From Parerythrobacter lacustris (GTDB lineage Bacteria; Pseudomonadota; Alphaproteobacteria; Sphingomonadales; Sphingomonadaceae): 64,000 bases of DNA. Both the position numbers and the translations under genes were made by a program. The notes under the pieces were generated by a model. That model did not search any database. It saw nothing but the letters and a program-made list of their open reading frames with translations, and was not told the DNA's origin. The stretch spans positions 479,179-543,178 of the forward strand of contig NZ_JANKHH010000004.1 in NCBI RefSeq assembly GCF_024626475.1, written 5' to 3'. Below are positions 56,107-63,897 of the stretch, piece after piece (the first letter of the stretch is position 1; the number at the start of each line of letters is the position of its first letter).

Positions 56107-58305
56107 ATGTCGATGGCCAGCTTCCTCCGATCCCGCAGCACGCCTCAAGCCGAGGTACCCGCTGCTGCGAGCGCGGGGGTCACCGGCTCGAATTTCCGGG
56201 CGCGGGTGCTCGACCAGTTCGAGCAGGCGGGCATCGGCTGGATCTGGGCGACCGACCGAGACGGACGGTTGAGCTACCTCTCGCCTAGAGCGGTGGAAGC
56301 CCTGGGACTTACGATGGAAGAATTGCTCGGTCATCAGATCGAGGAGGTGTTCGAGGTCGATCAGGACAACCCCGACCAGCACAACGCCCGCCCCCTCAAG
56401 TTCCAGGTCCGGAGCCACAAGAAGATCCGCGACCAGGTAGTGCGCTTCACGTTGGACCGCGTGCAGCAGGACGAGCGGCAGGTGTGGTGGAACATCACCG
56501 GCCACCCGGTCCACGATGCCAACGGCGAATTCGACGGCTATCGCGGCAGCGCGAGCGATGTGACCAGCGAGTACGAACGCAAGATCGTCGACTCGCGGCT
56601 GGCAGAGTTCGATTCGCTCACCGGGCTCGCCAACCGGCACAATATCAACCGGGTGCTCGACGGCACGCTCGCCGCCTACAAGGCCTCGGGCCGCAGCTGC
56701 GCGCTGATGATGCTCGATCTCGACAAATTCAAACGGGTCAACGACACGCTCGGCCACCAGGCGGGTGACGAGCTGCTCAAGCAGGTGGCCGAGCGGCTGA
56801 CCAATATCGTCGGCAAGCGCGGGCTCGTTGCAAGGCTCGGGGGCGACGAGTTCCAGGTCATGCTGGCCGACATGGACGACCGCGGCGCGCTCGGCGAACT
56901 GGCGGACAAGATCATCCAGATCCTCTCGCAGCCCTATGCTCTCGAAGACGACAAGCGCGCAATGATCGGGGCGTCGGTCGGCATCGCCATCGCCCCGTTC
57001 GACGGCGACACGAGCGAAGCGCTGATCCGCAGCGCCGACCTCTCGCTCTATGCTTCCAAGAACGGCGGGCGCGGCCAGTTCCGCTTCTATTCCTCCGACC
57101 TCAAGGACGAGGAGGAAGTCCGCCAGATGATGCTCGACGACCTGCGCATCGCGCTGGAAGAGGGGCAGCTGTTCCTCCACTACCAGCCGGTCGTGTCGAT
57201 CAAGACCGGGCATGTCGTCTGCCTCGAGGCGCTGATGCGGTGGGAACACCCCGATCGCGGCTTCGTCAGCCCCGGCCAGTTCATCCCGGTGGCGGAAGAC
57301 AGCGACCTCATCAACAACCTCGGCGAATGGGCGCTGCGCGAAGCCTGCAAGGCGGCGCTGAAATGGCCCAAAAGCGTGCGGGTCGCCGTCAATGTTTCCG
57401 CCGTGCAGTTCGCCAACCAGGGCTTCCCCGCGGTGGTCGCCAGCGTCCTTGCACACACCGGGATCGAACCCGACCGGCTCGAGCTCGAGTTGACCGAGAG
57501 CATCTTCGTCGGCGACAGCGACGAGACCGAGCGCATGTTCAAGGCGCTCAAAGACCTCGGCGTCCGCCTCGCGCTCGACGATTTCGGCACCGGCTATTCC
57601 TCCCTCAGTTACCTGCGCGCCGCCCCGTTCGACAAGATCAAGGTCGACAAGAGCTTCGTCGACAGCTGCACCCAGAAGGACAAGAACAGCGCCAAGATCA
57701 TCGCTGCCATCGTCGGCCTGTCGAACGCGCTGGGCATGGAAACCACGGTCGAAGGGGTCGAGGCGTTCGACCAGCTCGAAGTGGTCAAGGCCAAGGGCGC
57801 CAAGCTCGTCCAGGGTTACATCTATTCGCGCCCCCTGCCCGAGGATCAGGTCGACCAGCACATTGCATCGGGCGAGTTCACCATCACCCCCGACGGCCCC
57901 GAAACCTACCGCCCCGACCGCCGCACCGTGTTCCGCCGGGTGGGCGCGATCCACAGCGATTACTATTACAATGCCGTAATGCGCGACATTTCACGCAATG
58001 GCGCGGGCCTCGAAGGGATCGTCGGCCTGACCCCCGGCACCCAGCTGGTGCTCGACCTCGGCGAAGGCCAGCTCGCGGTATGCACCGTCCGCCGGACCAA
58101 AAGCAGCGAGTTCGCGGTCGAGTTCGAGACCCCGCTGGTCAACGACGGTGCGGGCGGACTGTGCACCCGCCACCGCGTGTCGAAATACACCATCGCTTCT
58201 GCCGGCCTCCCCGCCAAGCCCGGAACCGCCGGGCCGAACGAAGGGCACCGCGACAAGTCGACGCCGCGCTTCATGGAGGTCGCGGTCGGCGGCAACAACG
58301 GCTGA
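56107..58305 (+). CDS. PAS-GGDEF-EAL-PilZ cyclic di-GMP signalling protein
   Basis: 732 residues in one chain. PAS is at about 35-155 (GIGWIWATDRDGRLSYLSPRAVEALG...). GGDEF motif at 245-249 is intact, with no RxxD inhibitory site visible just before it. EAL (374-376, EALMRWEHP) has the DDFGTGYSSL loop and KVDKSFV Lys, so phosphodiesterase activity is expected. A C-terminal PilZ domain has RRTVFR (605-610) and DISRNG (626-631), the c-di-GMP binding residues. Synthesis, breakdown and product-sensing parts are thus joined. No transmembrane segment. ATG 56107 or 56113. Confidence 0.92.
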   Translation: MSMASFLRSRSTPQAEVPAAASAGVTGSNFRARVLDQFEQAGIGWIWATDRDGRLSYLSPRAVEALGLTMEELLGHQIEEVFEVDQDNPDQHNARPLKFQVRSHKKIRDQVVRFTLDRVQQDERQVWWNITGHPVHDANGEFDGYRGSASDVTSEYERKIVDSRLAEFDSLTGLANRHNINRVLDGTLAAYKASGRSCALMMLDLDKFKRVNDTLGHQAGDELLKQVAERLTNIVGKRGLVARLGGDEFQVMLADMDDRGALGELADKIIQILSQPYALEDDKRAMIGASVGIAIAPFDGDTSEALIRSADLSLYASKNGGRGQFRFYSSDLKDEEEVRQMMLDDLRIALEEGQLFLHYQPVVSIKTGHVVCLEALMRWEHPDRGFVSPGQFIPVAEDSDLINNLGEWALREACKAALKWPKSVRVAVNVSAVQFANQGFPAVVASVLAHTGIEPDRLELELTESIFVGDSDETERMFKALKDLGVRLALDDFGTGYSSLSYLRAAPFDKIKVDKSFVDSCTQKDKNSAKIIAAIVGLSNALGMETTVEGVEAFDQLEVVKAKGAKLVQGYIYSRPLPEDQVDQHIASGEFTITPDGPETYRPDRRTVFRRVGAIHSDYYYNAVMRDISRNGAGLEGIVGLTPGTQLVLDLGEGQLAVCTVRRTKSSEFAVEFETPLVNDGAGGLCTRHRVSKYTIASAGLPAKPGTAGPNEGHRDKSTPRFMEVAVGGNNG

Positions 58306-58366
58306 GGCCTCTCGACACGAAACCCCGGCCTGCTAACCAGTCCCGAATCGAAACTCGGGAGACAGC

Positions 58367-59056
58367 ATGACCGGCACCGCCATGAACTTCGACGAGGTCG
58401 TCACCGGCCGCCGCAGCATCCGCGGCTATCTCGACAAGCCGGTGCCGCGCGCGTTGATCGAGGAAGTGCTCGCGCTCGCCATGCGCTCGCCCTCCTCGAT
58501 GAACACCCAGCCCTATTATTTCCACGTCATCACCGGCGAACCGCTCGACCGGATCCGCAAGGGCAACACCGAGAACATCCTCGCCGGCGTTCCCGACAGC
58601 CGCGAATTCCGCCGCGGCCATGCTTTCGCCGGGGTCCACCGCGACCGCCAGGTCGGCTGCGCGATCCAGCTGTTCGAGGCGATGGGCATCGGGCGCGACG
58701 ACAAGGAAAAGCGGCAGGACTGGGTGCTGCGCGGCTTCCGCCAGTTCGACGCCCCCGTCTGCGTGATCGTGACCTACGACAAGGAACTGTCCGACAGCGA
58801 CGATACCGCCTTCGATTGCGGCGCGGTCACCACCGCGCTGGTCAATGCGGCATGGTCACGCGGTCTGGGCTGCGTGATCAATTCGCAGGGCATCATGCAG
58901 AGCCCGGTGGTGCGCGAACACGCCAGCATTCCGGACGACCAGGTGATCATGAAAGCGGTCGCCATGGGCTGGCCCGACCCCGACTTTCCCGCCAACCCGG
59001 TCAAGATCACCCGCCGCGAGGTTGCCGAGGCGGCGCGGTTCGTGGGGTTCGACTAG
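58367..59056 (+). CDS. Nitroreductase family protein
   Basis: 229-residue FMN-dependent oxidoreductase. The flavin-binding RRSIRGYLDKPVPRALIEEVL, APSS-type MRSPSSMNTQPYYFHVI, and C-terminal MGWPDPDFPANPVKITRREV fit the family. Likely acts on nitroaromatics or quinones. The ATG at 58367 or 58382 are both possible; GGGAGACAGC supports the first. The stop overlaps that of the convergent gene at 59053 by 4 bases. Confidence 0.9.
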   Translation: MTGTAMNFDEVVTGRRSIRGYLDKPVPRALIEEVLALAMRSPSSMNTQPYYFHVITGEPLDRIRKGNTENILAGVPDSREFRRGHAFAGVHRDRQVGCAIQLFEAMGIGRDDKEKRQDWVLRGFRQFDAPVCVIVTYDKELSDSDDTAFDCGAVTTALVNAAWSRGLGCVINSQGIMQSPVVREHASIPDDQVIMKAVAMGWPDPDFPANPVKITRREVAEAARFVGFD

Positions 59057-60465
59057 GCCTTGGGCGGAACTGCTTGATTCTCCTGACTTTCTTCCTTCTC
59101 CACCTCCTTGTCATCCCCGCACAGGCGGGGATCCATGGGCATTCCGCCCTCAGTTCCCGGTAGCTCCGGACCCCCGCCTGCGCGGGGGTGACAAGGGTTG
59201 GATGTCTCAAGACTTCGGTCTGGTTCGAGGCCCCGCCCATTCGAAAGGCGCGCCGGGGTGTTGACACTGTTGACACTGTCCAAGGGTTCGCAATCTTCCC
59301 GTTCCTCCCCGTTTTCGCCGCAGGGGACTGACGGAGGGGTCATGCCCCACTCGCCCCCTCCACAACGAGGGTCTTCGTCGCTCGCGGTCTCCCTCCCCAT
59401 TCCCGCTGCGCACGAACTGGCGGGATCGATTGGGGTGTTGACAGATGTGACACTGGCCAAGGGCAAATCTCCGGGTGCCGGGTCCCCCGCCAGGACGCGG
59501 TCGAGCAAGTCCATTCCCGCAGCTTTCCACGCGTCCCATTGCTCGCCGGCAAGCGCTTCGGCCTCTGCCATGGCTTCGTCTTCGTATTCATCGTAGGCGT
59601 TCGTATCCGCCGGGCTCAACTCGCTCGCTGACAGTTCGAGCATCGCTTCGCAGCGCGCGTGGCAGCGGTACTCCTCTCGGCTTGGCGGAACATCGGCGGG
59701 CGTAGGGCAATCGCGATCACGTACGCTTTCGGCGGCTTCGGCAAAATCTTCCGGCGCGGCGTGTCCGGCCATTTCGGCGAGCAGTTCGTCGAACCGCTCG
59801 GCGCGGTCCACCGCGTCGGGGTCCTCCGCGATCCGACGGTCGAGCCGCGCGAGATGCGCCAGCAGGTAGCGCGGGTCCTTCCGGCGCCAGGTCGCGACAT
59901 GCTCGCCGCGCACGAACACCGGCGTGGAGATCCCGTCGAAGGCGCAGCTCGCCAGCTCGTCTTCCGACCGGGCGCGGGCGTGGACCAGTGCCGCATCCCA
60001 CAATCGCGCGAAATCGGGGTAGCGCCGCCGCGCGCGATAGACCGTCTCGCGGCTGAACCCGACCCGTGCTGCGGCGGCGCTCGCGTTGCCCTTGGCGGCG
60101 AGCGCATCGAGAAACCGCACCCGCGCCGCGGCGTCGAACACGGTGGCCGGATGGTGGACTTCGAAAAGCCTCTTCCCATGAGGAAAGGGATTGGGGATGG
60201 GTGCTCGACGCTCGCAATCGGGCACCAGGCCACCAACCGCGCACCCCTCACCCTCGATCCCTCCCCCGTGGGGAGGGAGGTCGATGCCATCCGACTCCTC
60301 CAGCACAATCTGGACCGGATCATCGCCCGGCCACCAGCCATCGGGCCACTTGCCTTTCCCGGGCGAAGTCCTGAGCTGTACGCCATATTGCGCGAGCCGG
60401 GCGTTGACTTCGGCATCCGGCAGCGGCTGCTTGGGCGATGCGGCAAAATTGTCGAAAGGGGTCAT
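59053..60465 (-). CDS. Hypothetical HTH protein with repeat-derived segments
   Basis: 470 residues. The middle (about 120-230) reads as one domain: FLDALAAKGNASAAAARVGFSRETVYRARRRYPDFARLW (a helix-turn-helix of terminase-small-subunit or transposase type), then ARSEDELASCAFDG...HVATWRRKDPRYLLAHLARLDRR. Such proteins are common in sphingomonads; their role is unknown. Other parts are translated repeats: residues about 424-453 come from a REP-like palindrome, and LASVTSVNTP and LDSVNSVNTP are two copies of one short unit. A strong AAGGAG site precedes the ATG. Confidence 0.75.
   Translation of the reverse strand: MTPFDNFAASPKQPLPDAEVNARLAQYGVQLRTSPGKGKWPDGWWPGDDPVQIVLEESDGIDLPPHGGGIEGEGCAVGGLVPDCERRAPIPNPFPHGKRLFEVHHPATVFDAAARVRFLDALAAKGNASAAAARVGFSRETVYRARRRYPDFARLWDAALVHARARSEDELASCAFDGISTPVFVRGEHVATWRRKDPRYLLAHLARLDRRIAEDPDAVDRAERFDELLAEMAGHAAPEDFAEAAESVRDRDCPTPADVPPSREEYRCHARCEAMLELSASELSPADTNAYDEYEDEAMAEAEALAGEQWDAWKAAGMDLLDRVLAGDPAPGDLPLASVTSVNTPIDPASSCAAGMGRETASDEDPRCGGGEWGMTPPSVPCGENGEEREDCEPLDSVNSVNTPARLSNGRGLEPDRSLETSNPCHPRAGGGPELPGTEGGMPMDPRLCGDDKEVEKEESQENQAVPPKA
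59107..59195. repeat. REP-like palindrome forming the tail of the HTH gene
   Basis: Outer arms cttgtcatccccgc and gcgggggtgacaag, plus nested palindromes gcacaggcggggatcc and cccccgcctgcgcgggg, make an inverted structure of 89 bases. It is translated in frame on the minus strand near the C-terminus of the 59053 gene. Confidence 0.85.
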
Positions 60466-60560
60466 GATCCGTTGCTCCTTCAGTGCGAACGAATCGAGTC
60501 ATCTATGCCATGCGGGGGTCTGTAGGACAGCGGTTTTTTGCGTCAGGGTTGCGCTTGTGT

Positions 60561-60585
60561 GCTTCGACAGGCTCAGCACGAACGG
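60561..60585 (+). repeat. Family-A repeat copy d
   Basis: gcttcgacaggctcagcacg followed by aacgg, in direct orientation; outermost copy on the left of the GIY-YIG gene. Confidence 0.8.
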
Positions 60586-60607
60586 AACCTGGCCGCATTA
60601 CCCTCCC

Positions 60608-60634
60608 CCGTTCGTCGTGAGCCTGTCGGAGGAC
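60608..60634 (-). repeat. Family-A repeat copy e
   Basis: Inverted copy (ccgttcgtcgtgagcctgtc, then ggaggac), 24 of 27 bases matching the reverse complement of the copy at 61021. Confidence 0.8.
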
Positions 60635-60664
60635 CACGCGCTGTCCCCCTACAAAGCCCCTCCC

Positions 60665-61047
60665 CCGTTCGTCCTGAGCTTGTCGAAGGACCAAGCTCTG
60701 CGGTAGCCGCATGCGATGGATTTCTACGCCTACCTCCTACGCTGTGCCGACGGGTCGTATTACGCAGGCCACACCGACGATATCGACAACCGCATGGCAC
60801 AGCATGCGACGGGGGAGCTCGGCGGCTACACCGCAAAGCGCAAGCCGGTCGAACTGGTCTGGTGCGAAACCTTTCCCACGCGCGACGAGGCGCTGGCTGC
60901 CGAACGCCAGATCAAGGGCTGGAGCCGCGCGAAGAAAGAAGCGCTGATGGCGGGCGATTGGGCGCGCATTTCCGAGCTGGCACGCAACCGGCAAGGCGCG
61001 TGAGGCTAGCGTTGCGCCCTGTCCTTCGACAGGCTCAGGACGAACGG
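60665..61047 (+). mobile_element. Candidate minimal element: GIY-YIG gene between 27-base inverted repeats
   Basis: The 27-base repeat at 60665-60691 (ccgttcgtcctgagcttgtc...) and its reverse complement at 61021-61047 (gtccttcgacaggctcagga...) differ at one base and flank a single GIY-YIG ORF with 24 and 17 bases spare. Further repeat copies lie outside on both sides. The layout resembles an insertion element, but no target duplication is evident and mobility is unproven. Confidence 0.4.
60716..61003 (+). CDS. GIY-YIG nuclease family protein
   Basis: 95-residue single-domain GIY-YIG protein of the UPF0213 kind. The motif pair is AYLLRC...YYAGHTDD, followed by the catalytic Arg (NRMAQHATGELGGYT), Lys-rich AKRKPVELVWCE and Glu in EALAAERQIKGWSRAKKEALM. 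Such proteins are presumed DNA nucleases with unknown biological role. ATG 60716 is preferred; an ATG at 60711 is in another frame. The gene is embedded among six copies of one short repeat, three on each side. Confidence 0.85.
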   Translation: MDFYAYLLRCADGSYYAGHTDDIDNRMAQHATGELGGYTAKRKPVELVWCETFPTRDEALAAERQIKGWSRAKKEALMAGDWARISELARNRQGA

Positions 61048-61084
61048 AGCTGGGCTAGGCCCAAGCCGCGCTGGGTGGTGCTGT

Positions 61085-61111
61085 GTCCTTCGACTGGCTC
61101 AGGACGAACGG
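61085..61111 (+). repeat. Family-A repeat copy h
   Basis: gtccttcgactggctcagga plus cgaacgg, direct orientation, one base different from the copy at 61021. Confidence 0.8.
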
Positions 61112-61182
61112 AGGTTGGCGGGAATTCGAGCTCTATCCGCATGGCCTAAGCTCATTCAAGCGCCAGTCAGCCAAAAAAATGC

Positions 61183-61216
61183 CCGTTTGCCGTGAGCTTG
61201 TCGAAGCCTGTCCTGA
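61183..61216 (-). repeat. Family-A repeat copy i (degenerate)
   Basis: ccgtttgccgtgagcttgtc then gaag, followed by a second fragment (cctgtcctgag). It is the last repeat before the stop of the polyamine decarboxylase gene. The remaining bases of 61048-61272 hold no ORF I can support. Confidence 0.65.
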
Positions 61217-61272
61217 GCGGCTGGCTTGCCAGCCAGCCGAAGGGGGCTCAGACGCAACGTCAGCGGAGATCC

Positions 61273-62475
61273 CTACCGCAAACTCACCACATTGTCGGTA
61301 ACCTCGCGCACGCGGCTGCCGTCGTAGAGGCTCAGCATGGGGTCGTCCGCTACCAGCACCTGCTCGGCATCGCCGAAGCCGTTGAAGCCGGTCTTCATCG
61401 CGGTGCCATAAGCGCCGAGCATGCCGATCTCGATATAGTCGCCGGCCTGGATGTCCGACGGCAGCGGGAACGGGCCCTGCATGAAGTCGGCATCGTCGCA
61501 GGTCGGGCCGTAGAAGGCGAAATCGGCGTCGGGATCGCGCAAGTCGTCTTCCAGCGCCTGCACCGGGAAGCGCCAGTCGACATGCGCCGCATCGTACAGC
61601 GCGCCGTAAGCCCCGTCGTTGATGTAGAGTTCCTCGCCGCGGCGCTTTTCCACCCGCACGATCATGCTGGAATATTCGGCGCACAGCGCGCGGCCGGGTT
61701 CGCACCACAGCTCCGCGTTGTAGGCGATCGGCAGCGCTTCGAAATGGCGCGCGATGATCGCGAAATAATCCTCCAGCGGCGGGGGCTCCATGCCGGGATA
61801 GATGCTGGGAAAGCCGCCGCCGACGTCGATCATGTCGATCACCACGCCCGCCTCGGCGATTGCGGCGCGCACGCGGTCGAGCGCGGTGACATAGGCGAAC
61901 GGGCTCATCGCCTGGCTGCCGACGTGGAAGCAGATGCCCAGCCAGTCGCCATGCTGGCGGGTGGCGGACAGCAGCTCGGCCGCATCGGCGAGATCGACCC
62001 CGAACTTGGAGGCGAGCGAAAGCTCCGAATACTCGCTCGAAACGCGCAGGCGCACGAGCAGCCGCAAATCCTGCGCAGGCTCGCCCGCATCGTCGCGGCA
62101 GGCATCGACGATCTTCTCCAGCTCATCGATCGTGTCGAGGCTGAAGGTGCGCACGCCGTGGGTGTGGTAGGCCTCGCGAATGGCGCGCGGGGTCTTGACC
62201 GGATGCATGAAGCACAGCGTCGCCTGCGGCAGCGTGGCGCGCGCCAGCCGCACCTCGGCGATCGAGGCGACATCGTAATGCGAAATGCCGTTGTCCCACA
62301 GGATGCGCAGCAGTTCGGGCGAAGGGTTGGCCTTCACCGCATAGAGCGACTTGCCGGGAAACTTCTCAACGAAAAAACGCGCCGCGCGCGCGGCGGCGTG
62401 CGGACGGTTGAGGATGACCGGTTCGTCCGGCTGGAGGTCGCGGACTACAGAACGTGCGTCGGGATAGATGTGCAA
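61273..62475 (-). CDS. Type III PLP-dependent ornithine/lysine decarboxylase
   Basis: About 400-residue group IV decarboxylase (alanine-racemase fold) making putrescine and/or cadaverine. The PLP Lys is in SLYAVKANPSPELL; other marks are the DVGGGFPSIYPG glycine loop, CEPGRALCAE and the catalytic-Cys motif GPTCDDADF. The frame is open to a TTG at 62520; TTG 62475 (LHIYPDARSVV) matches usual N-termini and follows AGGGGG, so it is used, with doubt. The neighbour nspC would act later in the same polyamine pathway. Confidence 0.88.
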   Translation of the reverse strand: MHIYPDARSVVRDLQPDEPVILNRPHAAARAARFFVEKFPGKSLYAVKANPSPELLRILWDNGISHYDVASIAEVRLARATLPQATLCFMHPVKTPRAIREAYHTHGVRTFSLDTIDELEKIVDACRDDAGEPAQDLRLLVRLRVSSEYSELSLASKFGVDLADAAELLSATRQHGDWLGICFHVGSQAMSPFAYVTALDRVRAAIAEAGVVIDMIDVGGGFPSIYPGMEPPPLEDYFAIIARHFEALPIAYNAELWCEPGRALCAEYSSMIVRVEKRRGEELYINDGAYGALYDAAHVDWRFPVQALEDDLRDPDADFAFYGPTCDDADFMQGPFPLPSDIQAGDYIEIGMLGAYGTAMKTGFNGFGDAEQVLVADDPMLSLYDGSRVREVTDNVVSLR

Positions 62476-62688
62476 CTCAAGGGACCCCCTAAACGGTTCT
62501 TGCGAACCATGAAACGACAAGCTGCCTTGCGGTTAGGAAGTCCCCTTGGGGCAGCGGGAGCGGCGCATATAGGGCCTGCGATCTGAATCGCAAATGAAAA
62601 TCGCGGGGATTGTGCGGCCCGTCGATAATGGAACGGGTCCGCAGCCGAGGATGTTCCGGAAGCCGCCGCAGGACCGGCTCGGTCCGCC

Positions 62689-63867
62689 CTAGCTCAGCCG
62701 ATTGCGGAAGTCCTCGTAGCCGAAGCTCTTGACCTGTTCGAGCGCGTCGGTTGCGCTGTCCCACAGCCAGATCGAGGGCAGCGGCACGCCGTTGAAGGTG
62801 TTGGTCTTGACCATCGAATAATGCGCCTGGTCGAGGAAGGCGAACCGCTGGCCCGGCTCAGCGGGCACCGGCAGGCGGTAGTCGCCGATCACGTCGCCCG
62901 CGAGGCACGACGGACCACCGAGGCGCACCGGCGCTTGATCCTCTTCTGCCAGCTCGCCCAGCATGGCGGGCCGATAGGGTGCCTCGATCACATCGGGCAT
63001 GTGGCAAGTGGCAGAAACATCAGTGATCGCCACCGGCATCCCGTTCCAGTGGCTGTCGAGCACGGTCCCGACGAGGATGCCCGCGTCGAGCGCCACCGCT
63101 TCGCCCGGTTCGAGATAGATTTCGACCTCGCTGTCTTCCTTCGCATCGCGCAGGAATTCGACCAGTTCCTCGCGCTGGTAATCGGCGCGGGTGATGTGGT
63201 GCCCGCCGCCCATGTTGATCCATTTGAGTTGGCCAAAAGAGGGCTCGATCGCGTCGAACACCCGATCCCAGGTCTGGCGCAGGGGCTCGAAGTCCTGTTC
63301 GCACAGATTGTGGAAGTGGATCCCGTCGACCAGCGCCATGTGTTCCTCGGTGAGCTGGTCGAGCGGGAAGCCGAGCCGGCTGCCGGGGCTGGACGGGTCG
63401 TAGCGCGGCACCTCGCCGGTCGGCACCTGCGGATTGATCCTGAGGCCGACCTCGAAATCCTGCCCCGCCGCGCGCGCCGCTTCGAGGATGAGCGCGGCGC
63501 GTTCGATCTGCTGCGGCGAATTGAAGATGACATGGTCCGACAGGCGGATAACCTCCTCCAGATCCTCCGGCTTGTAGGCCGCGCAATAGGTGCTGATCTC
63601 GCCGTCGTAGAACTCGGACGCGAGGCGCGCTTCCCACAGCCCGCTGGTGCACACCCCGTCGAGATACTCGCCGATGATCGGCGCAACCGAATGCATCGAG
63701 AACGCCTTCAATGCGGCGAGCACCTTGATCCCCGCCGCATCGCGCACATCGGCGAGCACCTGCAGGTTGGCGCGCAACTTCGCCGCATCGACCACGAAAG
63801 CGGGGCTATCGACGCGGGAAAGGTCGAAGTGGGCGAAGGCGCCCGGATCGCCGGCTTTGGTTTGCAT
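62689..63867 (-). CDS. nspC: Carboxynorspermidine/carboxyspermidine decarboxylase
   Basis: 392-residue alanine-racemase-fold decarboxylase giving (nor)spermidine from its carboxy form. The PLP Lys is in VLAALKAFSMHSV; GIHFHNLCEQDFEPL, WINMGGGHHITR and GGPSCLAGDVIGDY (active Cys) are diagnostic. The partner carboxynorspermidine synthase gene is not in the window. The start codon at 63867 lies only 31 bases from the end of an IS3-type element, so its native promoter region has probably been displaced. A 168-base gap separates it from the following decarboxylase. Confidence 0.94.
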   Translation of the reverse strand: MQTKAGDPGAFAHFDLSRVDSPAFVVDAAKLRANLQVLADVRDAAGIKVLAALKAFSMHSVAPIIGEYLDGVCTSGLWEARLASEFYDGEISTYCAAYKPEDLEEVIRLSDHVIFNSPQQIERAALILEAARAAGQDFEVGLRINPQVPTGEVPRYDPSSPGSRLGFPLDQLTEEHMALVDGIHFHNLCEQDFEPLRQTWDRVFDAIEPSFGQLKWINMGGGHHITRADYQREELVEFLRDAKEDSEVEIYLEPGEAVALDAGILVGTVLDSHWNGMPVAITDVSATCHMPDVIEAPYRPAMLGELAEEDQAPVRLGGPSCLAGDVIGDYRLPVPAEPGQRFAFLDQAHYSMVKTNTFNGVPLPSIWLWDSATDALEQVKSFGYEDFRNRLS

Positions 63868-63897
63868 ATTGACCTTGGACCTTTTGGGTTCACGCAG

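Noticed and set aside
49675..57954. A 2,759-codon open frame on the minus strand
   Set aside because: Only its last 366 codons are a gene (dprA). The rest runs antisense to murI, hemA, the OmdA-like, hydrolase, dioxygenase and GGDEF-EAL genes, which all happen to be in the same plus-strand frame. High GC and codon bias keep the opposite frame free of stops. The translation has no domain I recognise.
60561..61216. CRISPR array around the GIY-YIG gene
   Set aside because: Copies differ in orientation and spacing, flank a coding gene, and no cas genes are present; they are dispersed repeats.
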